DNA of 64,000 nucleotides from Tetrapyrgos nigripes (taxonomy: Eukaryota; Basidiomycota; Agaricomycetes; Agaricales; Campanellaceae): contig JAACJM010000019.1 of the NCBI GenBank assembly GCA_013368315.1, forward strand, positions 186,001-250,000, in the 5' to 3' direction. Below the pieces are notes generated by a model that was not told where the DNA came from, made no database searches, and saw only the letters and a program-made list of their open reading frames with translations. This document shows, piece by piece, positions 23,838 to 36,085 of this stretch; within the stretch, counting starts at the first letter, position 1; every line of letters begins with the position of its first letter. The translations under genes were made by a program, and so were the position numbers.

Positions 23838-24887
23838 TCACATATCGTCAACACTCCATTGATAGCTCTCCAGCTCGTTCCGTTTACTATTGTTCCGATT
23901 CTGGAAGAGTTTCTTTTCGAAACCATTTCCTCGATCTGTCATAAATCAGAAAGTGAACAATATAACAATAATAATAGATCAAGCACTCACCTACGCCATC
24001 CCACCTGTAACCCGGCTTTATTCCAAATCTGTTGGGCGGAGGTGGTGGTCCTGTGTACTCCGGTCTTCGGGGGCCTTTCTTCTTTTTTTTCTAAATAAAC
24101 GGAACCAAAGCGTCAGTACGATGAGCCGAGAATTGCAAAGATAGTTTCGTACCGTTAGGAAGGCCGCGGCGGGATCATTCCAAAGCTCCTTAGATTTCAG
24201 TTCCTCGTTTAACTCATCGTCGTCTGCGTGCCTAGCAAAAGGCTTGCTCCGCAATTTCTCCAGCTCCAGTTTCTTTTTTTCCTCCTCATCTCTTTGCACA
24301 AGCCCTCTGCCCCATTCCATCTTCGCCGCCTCCTTCTCCTCCTGTTCCCTCTTCTTCCGCGCTGCTTCAGCCCGAGCCGCCTTCGTATCTATCTTTCGTC
24401 CACTCGCATCACGGTATACGGTCTCCTGAGCAGCGGCAATCTCTTCCTTGGTAGCCGTATTTTCCGTCACTCTGTGAGGCATGACCTTCTTCAGTTGTGA
24501 TGAAGTCATCAAGCCACCTAAAGGTTGTTCCGGTTCATCCACTATCATCGGTTGCTCGTCTGCAGCGGGCGGCGGACTCTCCTCCTTTATCTTCTGAGAT
24601 TCCTTGAGAGTTATCCAGCTAGAGTCCTCTCCAGGTGCAGCTGTTTTCCGTTTCTTGAACCCTCTGTCAGAAGCGACCACTGCTTCTGCCAAATCGTCTT
24701 CGTCCTCTCTGGGCTGATTTCCCCAGTCGGCATCATCGTCCTTGATAAATGAGGATGTTGAGGCAGAGGGCTGATCCTTTGCTTTCCGTTTCTTCTTCTT
24801 CTGAGGTCCGACACGCGACAGAATGGCGTCCGCCTTGGGCCCCGACATATATTTCTCCGCCAGATAGGCTTTCATAGACGACGACAT
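23838..24887 (-). CDS. BUD13: Pre-mRNA splicing factor BUD13/CWC26
   Basis: Subunit of the RES (retention and splicing) complex of the activated spliceosome (family knowledge). Exons 24153-24887, 23991-24090 and 23838-23935 give 311 codons including the stop (310 aa). The N-terminus [20 protein letters not shown] is characteristic. The middle is charged, with a coiled-coil-like Ala/Glu/Lys/Arg stretch. The conserved C-terminal BUD13 domain (about residues 250-300) contains [34 protein letters not shown] and a SYQWSVDDM end. Introns are 55 and 62 bp. It is divergent from the glutaredoxin gene. Confidence 0.95.
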
Positions 24888-25020
24888 TCTTGTTTCGTAG
24901 AGTTAAATAGAGTTGATTCTGAGGGTTTATGATAGTCGATGTTTTGAAAGTGTCGAGACGGGTGTCTGAGAGGAAAAGAAGGATGTCAGGGGAACGACGC
25001 GTGACTCGACTGCCTCTGTA
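24888..25020. promoter_or_regulatory. Bidirectional promoter, BUD13 / glutaredoxin
   Basis: Start codons of two divergent genes lie 133 bp apart. The stretch contains a CGACGCGTGACTCGACTG segment near the glutaredoxin start, but no factor site can be assigned with confidence. Confidence 0.45.
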
Positions 25021-25531
25021 ATGCTCACCCGATTCTTCTCCTCATTCTTTAGAAAGCCAGAGGTGACTACGGCTACCAAAGATCTTGTAGAGGTATCAAT
25101 TGTCATCATTAGATTCAACGCAAACATACTGACTTCGGTACACAGTCCGCCATCGCTGACAACAAAGTCGTCGTGTTCTCCAAGTCTTACTGTCCTTATT
25201 GCCATTCAACCAAGAAATTGTTCAAGGAGGAGTACTCCAATGTACCAACAAAGGTCTACGAGTGCGTCAACCACCACAAAAGTAACCGCGTACCAACTCA
25301 AGTATCTCTCATATAGATTAGACTTGCTCGATGAAGGATCAGTAATACAGTTGTATTTGCAGACAAAGACGGGTCAGAGAACAGTCCCTAATATTTTCAT
25401 CAGTGCGTAACTTGCTTTCTGTTTAACGTACAAATCTAATATTTTAATCAGACAAGCAGCACATAGGTGGCAATTCCGATGTCCAGGCAGCTTTCAAGAA
25501 CGGAAAACTTTCTCAACTCTTAGAGTCATGA
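25021..25531 (+). CDS. Dithiol glutaredoxin (CPYC type)
   Basis: Glutathione-dependent disulfide oxidoreductase. Exons 25021-25092, 25146-25261, 25317-25402 and 25452-25531 give 118 codons including the stop (117 aa). The active site SYCPYC has its cysteines at residues 40 and 43, followed by the KTGQRTVPNIFI block with the cis-Pro and by HIGGNSDVQ, which binds glutathione. The first exon adds a short N-terminal stretch rich in Phe, Ser and Arg (MLTRFFSSFFRKP) that could direct the protein to mitochondria. The next in-frame start would remove conserved sequence, so this start is preferred. It converges on the neighbouring unrecognised gene with 81 bp between stops. Confidence 0.95.
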
Positions 25532-25612
25532 TCATCTCGATTCCACGATATGATCTGTTACTACTTGTATCTATCAGAGAGCTAGACAGACAGACGACTT
25601 GTGGTCCCTCGT

Positions 25613-27798
25613 TTACATCTGGTAAAACGTACGCAAATCCGCCATTCCATTCCTGAGAGAACCGCCATCACCCGGGTCACAGCTGAGAGTAATCTGGCCA
25701 GGAACAGACTCTTCAGATATTTGAGCGATAGTCGAAAACATATCCATGTTATCTGTCAAAAATTCCTGTTGGAGCACCACATTCATATCATGCAGACTCT
25801 CTTGGATATCAATGTCCATTCCATCGCTACTAAAGTCTGAGAAGAAGTGCGGTGTAGTGATAGTGTTCGTGTTTGCGGGTTTGTCCCGGACGAGGAGGGT
25901 TGGAGTAGCAAGATTTAGCTGAGCGTGTTTCCGAGAGCGAACGGGTGCTCTGCGTCGGGTGCTACGAGGGCGTGAACGACTCGCGCTAGTTTCGCCGTTA
26001 CTCAGTGTTGCAGCACGGACGTTCTGAAGGAATCCATCGAAGAAAGAAGACAATGGTCTGATGTCTTTGGACATGGGAGTAACGGCAGACGTATTAGCAG
26101 ATTGGGTTGGAATAACGGGTGGGCTATGCATGGGCTGAGCAAGAGGATCAGAGGCGGACGTTCGGGTAGGAGATGAGTTGAGAAGAGGATCAGAAATTGC
26201 ATGCCAGTCAGGATCAGAATTATCATTGGGGCAGGTTGTATTGTTAGCACGAGAAAGTGCGCCGAGCCGTGGAGCACGAGTAGCTGGATTAGGACAGTCT
26301 GGAAGTGTGTACTGAGGGAAGATAGTGAATTTAGGCCTGCATTCCTCAGACGGATATACTTCGTGGGGTGGCGGCGAGCGAACTGTGTTGTCCTGACCTG
26401 AGCCTTTCGGCAGACCCGGCGGGGAACCATCTTGAAGAGGGTTTCCTGATTCATCTGCGAGTCGGGGGAGCAAGCGAGGTCTGGAATGTGATTGTAAGCT
26501 AGAAGCAGGCACAATTACCGTCTCGAGTGGTAGAGGAATTCTGTTGGATGTGGAAAAGATGGAAGCTCGTTTGCTGGATCTTGGACGATCTTGTGGACGG
26601 TCTGAAGGGATTACTGAGTGGACTGGGGTGTTCTTGGCGCTGGTTTGGGGGAAATGATCAATATGCACAGGCAGTTTCTTCGGTGTGGCAAGTTTTGAAG
26701 TTGATACTGGGGCAAGCAATACGGGTGTAGTGGTTAACGTATCAGGACTTTGTGGCCTACAAGAACGTTAAAGATGTTTAATTACAGAGTGGAAGAAGCC
26801 TACTTTGGGGCACTGGCTACGTTGGGCTTCTTCCTCGCCTGTTCTTCATGCAAGGGTACAAAGATCAAAGGAGGACATTCGAAACCCTGCAAAATGGTGT
26901 TCTTGACAACAGCTGAGATGGGTTTCTTCCTGGACTGAGGCTTGGCAGGGGTTTGAGCTTCCTGGTCAATGCGAGTCGACTGTTGGACTTGGATAGGCTT
27001 AGCTGAAGAGGACGTCCGACAGATACTGGGCCATCTGGAAAGAGGCCTCCTATTCGTGTTCTCCTTCAGGGTTTCTTTTTCCCTGGACGATATAAAGGAT
27101 TCCATCATGGAAGATGTGCTACGAGGATCAACAAGCGTCCATTTCCGACGCTTCTTGTTGGGAGGTTCGTCGTGATCAGGGTTGGAAGAGAAAGTGATGG
27201 ATGGACGCGAGTCAGGATGAACAAGCTCCTCAACTGGGTCTCCATCACAGCGTACGGAGGCTCGGAGGAGTCGCTCTGCGAGAGGTAATTTCCGTTTTGA
27301 ACCATTCTGCATGGATCGTCGTCGACGTTTGGTGGGCATTTCTGACTGGAGCGGCTGATCTGAAGATGTGGGTTCAGAGGAACAACTATCGTCAACCTCC
27401 TTCTCTGCGCCCCGCTTTCGCTTGCCATACGACTTTGTGCATCGATAAGTTTTCAGGAATGCGTCAACGGATATGATGCCGGGGCTGTTTGGAGCCTTCT
27501 TGAGGACTTCATCACCGTCGGTGGGACTAGTTTCGCGTCGGATAACGAGTGCAGGCTTTTGAACAGCTTGATCGCACTGGGGTGCGGTGGGCAGCGAGTG
27601 CTGATGTACAGAGGAATGATGTGGTTCAGTAGCGGGGTCTTTGGTACGGGCGGATTGAGGGAGGGGATGAGTTGCGTCAGTTTTGGGAGGGTCAATCTTG
27701 CTGTCATCATTCTCGGCTGGCTGAGGGGAGGAGGCTGGGTAGAATCCCAGGCAGGGGTCTATCGCAGACCTACGACGTTTTCTCTTCACATAAAACAT
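25613..27798 (-). CDS. Unrecognised basic, disordered protein, 712 aa
   Basis: Function is not recognised. Exons 26804-27798 and 25613-26756 join across a 47-bp intron to exactly 713 codons including the stop. The protein starts with a basic cluster (MFYVKRKRRRSAID) and carries more nuclear-localisation-like clusters (KRKRGAEKE, KRRRRSMQNGSKRK, KKRRKW, TRRRAPVRSRKH). Most of the sequence is Pro/Ser/Asp-rich with short SSP and TP sites, typical of a disordered nuclear regulator or cell-cycle substrate. The likeliest structured piece is near residues 110-125 (GIISVDAFLKTYR). The C-terminus is acidic and hydrophobic. A DNA- or chromatin-associated role is only an inference from the basic clusters. 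Confidence 0.7.
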
Positions 27799-28006
27799 CG
27801 CAATGCTAACGTATGGAGGGACGAGAGTGTTTGAAGTAAAGGAACAAACAGATGCGTCGCGTTTTTCTCAGCCTAACTAGCAAAAACGCGTTTTTTCTTT
27901 CAGACTACATCGTCTACTTCCACTCGAGACTCCTAGTACGTAGACTCCAGAGTCCTCGAGTATTGGGTGTTATCACGCACTCTACACGATGTAAATTAGC
28001 GATAAC
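27799..28006. other. Short intergenic spacer
   Basis: About 200 bp upstream of the 712-aa gene and downstream of the aminopeptidase stop. It must hold the promoter of the former and the 3' UTR of the latter. Nothing else was seen. Confidence 0.5.
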
Positions 28007-31000
28007 TCAGAGCGACGAAACACCCTTTTTCTTCCACTCCTTCAACCACGCCTCGATGTCGGAGGTGGAATGCTATGGGCAGATGTCAGCATAACACACT
28101 ATATCTTTGGGTCTGTCTGTACCCACCTTGAGATATGCGATTCGTGCCTTGATACCGTCGACGGTCTGATTCAAAGCCATTTCGTATCTAGTGATATCCT
28201 TGTCCTGTAGGCAACCGTCAGCATCACGCCTAAATCCTCATCCACGGCACTCACCTTGAAGTAATCTATGGTGTCCTGCAGGTCCTTCTCGGTCGACAAA
28301 CCACGGAAAGTGTACTGTAGAATTTGGATCAGATGCAGTCCATCATTTCCAGGTGCATATACCGCACCTCAACGAGATACTTGAACGTGAAAGTGTTCTG
28401 GAATCGTTTGTACAGCTGAAAAGGGTGTCAGATACGTCACGTCTGGGAGTAAAGGGCTGCTACATCGTCGTAATTCTTCTTGAAGAAGTCGATCAACTGG
28501 TGCTTGGTCTTCTTGTTTTCAGCTAATGAAAACGATGAGCAGGCGAAAACATGAAAATAGGAGGATCGATTCACCGAGAGTAGCAAAGAAGTACATAATG
28601 TCCTGGTCTCGAGCACCATTTAGCGTAATGTCGAAAGTCTGGTTGATGAGCTCGTCATGTTGGGTTTGACCCAATGCCAACCTGTGAAAAGATAGATCAA
28701 GCTTAACCTAGTTCTTGAGTTTTTCGACTATATCCTACATTGCTGCAATCCTTGCGGTGGGAGTAGGGGCCTTCTCGAAGATTCCTTTGACTGCATTGTA
28801 CCTAAAGAGATGTCAGATCATTCAAACACTACTCGAAAAAGATGACTCCTTACTCGTCACGACCTCCATGTTTGACCGCCTAACGTTCTTGTGAGCAGGA
28901 AGAGAACTTGAACCAAACAAGCAACTCACAGTGCGGTATGTAGCTCTCTGCAAATCGGCAGGGATCTTGGAATCATCTCCCGTCTTCATGTAATGGTCAA
29001 ATCGACTCCTCAATTCATTCACTACACTGTAGCACACATTAGCGATTGCGTCTTCCGGTAGAGGCTGAAGAACATACTCTGTGTCCTTGGCAACAGCCAA
29101 GCTCGAAATCGCGGTGGTGCGTAGCTGGGTGATATCTGGAGAGTCGTTGGCTGAGTATTCATACCCCAACTTTTTGACAATGGGACGGAATAATGACTGT
29201 CTCAAGCTCAGAATAGTGTCCACTGTACGCAAGAGGAATAGAACCTACTCGACGGAACTCGTTTAAGAGGTCGTGGATCTCAGTGTGGTCTTGCCAGAGG
29301 CCAGTAACACCGCCAACAGCATCTGAAATACCGCTCCATACAAGATCTGGAAGAAAACAGTCATTAGATGACGAACGGGAACGAATGCAATTGCCACCGA
29401 CATTCTTCTTCCTGACGCATCGCATCAATGAGGTTGAGAGCACTGCTCAGTTTCATCAGTGCAGCCTTGGACAGAGCCATAGAATCGTTGATCAACCCCA
29501 TCTTGTCCTCCAGCGCGAAGCAAGAATCAGATTTGGCAACCTCTGCAGCGATCTTTGAGAGTCTCTCGCTGGTATACAGTACGCGGTCTACAACCCTTAT
29601 CGGTTAGATAGTCAACAGATTTGGGTATAGTGGGACTTACAGACGCCATTAGTGCCGGCGTTGACCTTGAATGGCTTACTGGTGTCAAGAGGGAACTCTT
29701 GTTCTCGCTTCTCCAAGAGAGCGGTCCTGTCTACAGTGGGTTTGCCGTTTGCATCCAGGGTCAAGATGTTCAGAGGAATACTCCTGCATTACGTTGTCAG
29801 ATTTGAAAGTTGCACAGTAAATGGGTAGGGACCGACCAGAGAGTCTCATTATCTTTGGCCTCTGCAAGTCCAGTTTCAAGGAATCTGTCTTGACGCACTT
29901 TGATACCTGTAGCTGTTTCGGTCACAGTAACAACAGGGAAACCCATCTGTGGGGAATGAATGACTGATAGCAAACAAACATGAAGTGTACTACCTTGTTG
30001 ATCCAGTTGTTCATGAGTTTGGGGATGTCAAGACCTAAGGCACACATTAATCAGGATAACGAACAAGATATGTTATGCCTTGGCGTCCTACCGGTAGCTG
30101 TACTGATTCCTTTCCAGAGATCGTTTGTAATACTGTTTGCATACATATGATCCTTAAGGTATAATGAAACACCCTTGAGGAATTTATCCTCTCCCACATA
30201 GGCTGACAGCATACGCAACACTGATGGAGGTGTTCAAAAAGAGACCGGGTGAGGACGCAGAGTTCTTACCTGATGCGGCTTTGGAATAAGACAAGGCATC
30301 GAAGATCTAGAGACACCGTCAAATCTGGAAAGAGCGAGAACACGTTCTTCATGTACCTGGCCTGAACAATTATGAATCAGATGAAGGAAGGATGGTGTAA
30401 TCGCCTGACTCACCAATGGAGTCTGCGTTGGGGCAAGCAACTTCAATAGGATGTGAAGACAGTTTGGAATCCAATGCCAAAGCACGGTTCAAGTGGTCAT
30501 TGATGAACTCAGAATTCGAGCGCAACTCAGGATAGGCACTAATGCAGTCTATTAACACTCGTCAACCGCTTATCTGAGAGACATACCGTTCTGACAAAAA
30601 CAGAGATTGTCAGCAAATCATTGCTACCATGAAACTATTGACTCTCACCGATAGTTATTACTTCTCCCATCTTACATTCTCGTTAGCGTTGGGACACTGA
30701 GTTGACATATGAAGCATACCAATGTCGCGAAACCTTAGAAGACAAAATGAGTGAACGAGTTTATGCGGGTGCTTCGAACTATCATACCTTCGTTGAGGTA
30801 GAGGTAGTCCCACCACTCCATGGTAGTAATGTTTCCGAACCTGTGATGTTCCAACCAAACTGAGCAGCCGACAAGGAAAGTACGCCGTCATACTGACCAC
30901 ATATGGGCAACTTCGTGACTTTGGACCGTGATCACTCGTTTCTTGCCAGCTATATCAGCTTTCTTGGGGTCAAGCAGGAATGAGTTGGTACGACCGGTGA

Positions 31001-32483
31001 TGAGACCCCAATTCTCCATGGCGCCTGTAAGAAAATGAGATCGCTATTGCAAATGACAGAACACAGTGCCTGACCTGCATCGAAGTCCGTGGCCTGAGAG
31101 TGGAATTATGAGACGAACAAAAGGTCAAAGAAGTCACGCAACTCACCACCAAGGTGTCGAGTTTAGGAAGAGGATAAGGGACATCAAAGATCTTCTCGTA
31201 GAGAGGTAACACTTTAGCCTTGACGTCGAGTGCAAATTGCGCTTGGTGGATGAGATCGGCAGTAGCTGAGGAACATTCAGTAAAACGGAGTGACAAAAAT
31301 GACTGAGCACTATACCATATACTCGTAGAGGAACAGTCTTGTTGCTCACTGGCAAATGCACCGTGGTCTCAATATGCTCGAAGGGGCCGTTTGCGAATGC
31401 GACCAAGTATGTCGACATGATCGGGGTAGTCTGGAATTTGGTGACTTTCCACTGACCACTCAGCGAAGGGAAGGATTGCTTCAAGTTTGCGTGACTCTGG
31501 TTATTTTCAGAGAAGGTTTCTTCCGAGACGACAGCACTATTACTGATATTGACGGTATCGGCCTTGGAGACAAGCGTGATGTCGAATGTAGCCTTTAAGG
31601 CAGGCTCATCCCAACACGGAAACGCTCGGCGGGCATCGACAGCCTGGTGTCGGGAGGTAAGCTGGCAGTCATCCAATATTCGCAAGGAGACATACCTCAA
31701 ATTGGGTGAGGGAGTAATACTTCTTCTTTCCATCTTTCTCGTAGCTAGACCTGTAGTATCCGACCATGCTACCCGTTAATTCTCCAGCAAACCCGACCCG
31801 CAATTGGATTTTCGATCCTGCCTCAAAAGTAGTCGGGAAAGTAAAGGTTACGCGTTTTTCTTTCTCATTGACAGAGTGTTCCGAAGCGGCTTGCTCGTCC
31901 TTGAGAGACTCTGAACGAACGAAACTGTGCAATAGATCAGCCCAGATAATCCTGTAGTCTCGCACAACTTACGCCTTGCCGAGCTTCAGTCCCTCGGAAT
32001 TGAGAACAATCTTGGAAGTTGGTTCCTTGACGTCGAGGCTGATCCAATTTTCAGAATGCCATTTGAAAATACGACAGTTCCAATCACTCACTCTATCTTG
32101 ACCATACCATCGAATTCGGAAGTGTCCAGGTCGGTCCGAATGGTCAGATCGTAGTGGACGGGCTTGACATTGGTGGGTAGACGGTATTCACTAGCAGGCT
32201 TATCGAGAGATCCGGTAGACATCACAACTGATTGTGCAGGTGCGTGAAAGGCAGAAGATGGTGGTACAAAATGGGGACGGCTAAGGTGACGACTCGTCGG
32301 TTTTGGCCGATCACGCGTCCGAAGGAACGAATTAGACAGGCGACCATATGGTCGCCTGGATCCAGCCAGCAATGACGACGGACTCCAAGGACGAGCACCA
32401 CCAGACACGAAGGACGAGGCTATTCGTGTACTGGGTGAAGAAAAAAGAGGCATAATATTAACAATTGCCGACGCGTCTGTCAC
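28007..32483 (-). CDS. M1 zinc aminopeptidase (APE2/AAP1 type)
   Basis: Metallopeptidase that removes N-terminal residues from peptides. Minus-strand blocks in order: EYRLPTNVKPVHYDLTIRTD, the usual M1 N-terminus; CQLTSRHQAVDARRAFPCWD (frame-adjacent) and EPALKATFDITLV; GAMENWGLITGRTNSFLLDP, the exopeptidase motif; and HEVAHMWFGN with LNEGFATLMGE, supplying the HExxH..E zinc site. The rest is the helical C-terminal domain, ending EWKKKGVSSL with a stop at 28007-28009. The coding region is broken by many short introns, not all fixed here. Met codons at 32483 and 32453 precede a long Arg/Ser-rich, acid-poor stretch that looks like a mitochondrial presequence. A third Met at 32222 would give a cytosolic form. 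Confidence 0.92.
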
Positions 32484-32866
32484 ACTCGCTGTTCAGGGAC
32501 GACGGAAACGACTCTTATTCCCAAACAGTTGGACCATTTATATTCGTGTCAGTGACGGTGACTTGGATTTTCAGTTCAGTCTCACTGGAGGATGTGATCT
32601 CTTCATCGATGAGCGGCGCATCCTCCAGATAGCTATGCCTTCAAAAGAGCTCAATGTCTTTGAAAATCGACGCGTTCATGTCGCACCTTGAAGAAGTTGT
32701 ACTGTACAAAGCTACATACTTACAGTCATGGTGCAATGTCAGATATACACAGCGTGGTCCTCTACGAATATGCCGGTGTAGACACGGCATAGCCCTACAT
32801 CTAAACCAGTGGGAGCATTTGGTGTTCTTGTACAAAGTGACCTGAATCCAAGCCGTATCCAGCTTC
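32484..32866. other. Spacer between aminopeptidase and MOCS2A
   Basis: Holds the aminopeptidase promoter and the MOCS2A 3' UTR. Short frames on both strands look non-coding. No other feature was seen. Confidence 0.5.
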
Positions 32867-33295
32867 TTAGCCCCCAGAAACAGGACAAATAACCGCGACT
32901 TCCTCCCCACCTCTCAACTCGACCTTATCCCAACTCCCACCATCCTTTGCTTCCTTATCGACCATTTCAACATCTACGCTCCACTGACTTTCTTCCAGAA
33001 TCTGTTTCAAGTTCGGTGCGTCTGGGTGGAGGGAGATGATGAGGGAGGGGAGGGAAGAGAGGAAGAAAGGCCCGGATGTTGATTCAGATTCGGATTCGTT
33101 CTGTTCGCTTGCAGTTGAGTGCTTCTGGGGGAGTTAATATTAATATCATCTTGACTGCTTAAGGTTGATAGGGAGTTGTACTTTTACGACTGGTAGAGTG
33201 ATTTCCTCAGAAGTGAGACCGATGGAAGTCGACGCAGCAGCGAAGTAGAGGACGGTTATTGTTGGTGGAGAGGTGGACTTGGACGCTGATGACAT
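32867..33295 (-). CDS. MOCS2A: Molybdopterin synthase sulfur-carrier subunit MOCS2A
   Basis: Small ubiquitin-like subunit that carries sulfur as a C-terminal thiocarboxylate for molybdopterin synthesis (family knowledge). Exons 33188-33295 and 32867-33124 give 122 codons including the stop (121 aa), joined by a 63-bp intron. The N-terminal beta strand reads TITVLYFAAAST. After an acidic insertion come SSLPSLIISL, LEESQWSVDVEMV and finally EEVAVICPVSGG, whose last two glycines are the activation site. Length is slightly above bacterial MoaD because of the Glu/Ser insertion. The larger subunit (MOCS2B) is not in this window. Confidence 0.95.
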
Positions 33296-33578
33296 GGTGG
33301 TTGAAGGGAAAGAAGAAGCATCCCTAATTTGAACTTGAACGGTACTTGCGATTAGGTCTGTAAGATCCATGCATGTATGATGTAGTATATACAAATGCAG
33401 ACAAATTCCAAGTGGTGAGTACTACAGTAGATCCAGGCTTTCATAGCATATCAGCGTTCCAAAGTCATAACGAAAGCGAGCAGCAACAGCAACAGCAAGC
33501 AACTTCAACCACCGCGACAAAAAACAACCACAGCAGCCCTCATACCCAGATCCCAAGAATCGGAAGAAAAGGATCCAA

Positions 33579-35902
33579 TCAAGAGCCATGATTCCTCCTC
33601 GACCAACTCGAAAAACTCAAAACCCCAACAACACCCACAACCACCAACGCAGTGCCCGCACCCACCAGGCCTGGTATCATGTTCAATATGTACCACGTCC
33701 CATCAACTGCTCCTTCCTGTTCTTGTACCTTCGACCCCTTTGCCGAAATTCCACTCCGATTTTGAGCTTCGTTCGCCTTCGACTGTCCTTGTCCCTGTCC
33801 TCTCCTCCTGGCTCTACTTCTCCTCCTCCTCATCGTCTCCGTCCCTAGCCCCACACCGAGGCCGACACCACCAGTATTCAGCTCAATACACGGCATCTCC
33901 AGCTCTTCCTCATCCTCTTCCCCATAGCCATCCTCTCCTCCTTCCCATTGTCCATAACTACCATAGCCATCCCACCCTTGCCCCTGTCCAGCCAGAACAG
34001 ACTCAACCGAAGGCAACTTGGGCACTTGTGCCTCAATCGCAGGCTCCAACACCTTGGCTCTATCAAAAAATCTAGCAGCAGCTATTTGATCTCGACGCCA
34101 AGCTTCTTCGGTTGTCATTGTCATTGTCGTCCCCGTGATTCTGGTGTTGGTGCTGGCACTGGGTCTGGGTCCATTGCCATTGCCATACCCATATCCATAC
34201 CCATACTCGATCCCGTACCCAGGTCCATACCCTGGAGTAAACCCATTCTCAGGCAACGGCATCCTGATCGTCGAAAGCGAGCTGAGCGAACTAGAATAAG
34301 AATTCATATGTGAAGAATGCATCAACCCTGGAGCTGTTCCCTCTAGGTAAAGCATGCCAGCTTCAAGGTAGAGCCTGGCGAGACCAGAGGATCCACCGAT
34401 ACATTGGAGGTAATAGGTTGTTGTTCCTCGGGGGCGCTAGAACCTGTGCCGGGAGTGAGTAGGGTCTGAGATTGAGATGATGATGATGATGATGATAATG
34501 AGTCTATGGCTAGACTGGGAATGTTATAGGAAACGTGTATGGGGAGGTAATAGGTGACGAGTTTCATAGTAGCCGTTGGAGAGTGAGCGAGGTGCCAGGC
34601 TCGTCTGTACGACAAAAAAAAAAAGAAGAGATCAAAGTCACTCAATCAGCGACAGCAGACAAAACAATGAAAGAACTCACAAAAAGAACTCAAACGCCTC
34701 CTCCTTATCCTTCCTAATATCAAACAGCTCGAGCGCCATAAGCGTCAAACTAGTCGGATCCATATTATACCTATGTTCCAACTCATGGCTCGCATTTAGC
34801 CCATCGGTAACATACGCATACGTGAGGGAATTCGAGTTATACATGCTATTGGCATTGACACTGGAAGGTGCCATACTCTCCGGAACGGGTCCAGTGATTA
34901 AAGAAGGCCAAATCGCAGGTTGTTCTTTTTCTAGGTGTAGTGTAAGAAGTCTACCCGAATCGGCAGTTGTGCTGAGGGATTCTAGGGACGAGAAGGAAGG
35001 TGGGAGGCTGTGGAGAGTGATTACGCCTGCTCCTGCGCCACCATCTGCTGAGAGAGCAGCATTGGCATTGTGAGCAGTGGTGCCAGCGGCATGCCCGGGA
35101 GAAACCCCTCGTGAAGCAGAGTTGGAACGAGGCCCAGCGGTTGTTCCTGTACGTAACCCTGTTCCCGACGGCTGGAAGCCAGGTCCAAAACCTCGTGCTT
35201 GTTGTGTTGGCGCCTCATCTGCCGATGAGTAAGGAGATGATAATCCAGGAGAAGGAGCTTGGGAGGGACCTAATGAATCCTCTGCATCAGATTCAGAGAC
35301 CTGACCACTTTCTAGCGTGAGTGAAGCAGCGAAGCTACTTGATATTTCGGGGTCAGAGATTATGGCGTAGGAGGATTGAGTAGAGGTCGTGGAGGCTGTG
35401 GAAGTGGTACGTGATCTATGGCCATGAGAGAGTCGAGAGGAACGTGGTTCTAGTTGCCAGACGGAGTTGACGGTGTCTACGTTTGCGTACAGGCGACCCT
35501 ACACGACAAGGAGGAAGAGGAGAGGGTTAGGACTGGACCTAGACTTGATGCAGAGGGAAATTATGAGACTGGCGAGTACCTTCACAATGGGAGGTTGGCC
35601 GCGTACACCCGCGACGAGATAATTATGTTCAATAATAACCTGGTTTCATTTCTATAGTTGACATTATTGGAAGAGATGATGCGGACTTACGGACATTTCC
35701 TCCTCGGTAGTGTCCGAGGGGACCATTAAGAGTACAGTAGCCTGAGGAATGTGTATGCATTAAGATTTAGACTCATTGACGAATCGACAAGATATTCACC
35801 TGGTCATGAGACTGACGAAAACGAGAACAAGGTAAGCAGAAACCACAACAAGCAGAGACTACTTACTTGATGCCATGAATAAGGAGAATAACGCCATTCC
35901 AT
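33579..35902 (-). CDS. CS/p23-like domain protein with C-terminal membrane anchor, frame break
   Basis: Exons 35867-35902, 35800-35811 (12 nt), 35691-35741, 35580-35639, 35499-side start 35498 to 34681, and 34604-33579. The N-terminus MEWRYSPYSWHQSHDQATVL followed by VPSDTTEEEMSVIIEHNYL looks like a CS (HSP20/p23-like) beta-sandwich start, as in co-chaperones. The middle is Ser-rich. A tetratricopeptide-like stretch follows (ELEHRYNMDPTSLTLMALEL, EEAFEFFLRAWHLAH, GLARLYLEAGMLYLEG). A Tyr/Gly/Pro region precedes a hydrophobic segment (MIPGLVGAGTALVVVGVVGV) near the C-terminus, probably a tail anchor. The last exon does not stay in one frame: the conserved TTYYLQCIGG segment requires one base more in the C5 run of AGCGCCCCCGAGG near 34430. 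Confidence 0.65.
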
Positions 35903-36085
35903 GGTGGTAGACACCGGAGAGAAACAATCGCCTGGAGAAGGCCAATGCAGAATCGTCGGACAGGGTGTGGAAGCTTGAGGATGGTGGTGGTAGAGAATTG
36001 AGAGTAAATTAGCCGACTAGTACGAGGCGTGCGGCGTGCGCAGAAGACGCGTTTCCCGTACACGTGCTCGGCTTCCAAAGCTTCT
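35903..36085. promoter_or_regulatory. Bidirectional promoter, CS-domain gene / THI80
   Basis: Divergent start codons are 183 bp apart. A CACGTG palindrome, an E-box-like site, lies at about 36061-36066, close to the THI80 start. Its use is unproven. Confidence 0.45.

Noticed and set aside
20309..28006. Metabolic gene cluster around the alkaline phosphatase
   Set aside because: Neighbours are a splicing factor, a glutaredoxin and an unrelated nuclear-type protein; nothing links them to one pathway.
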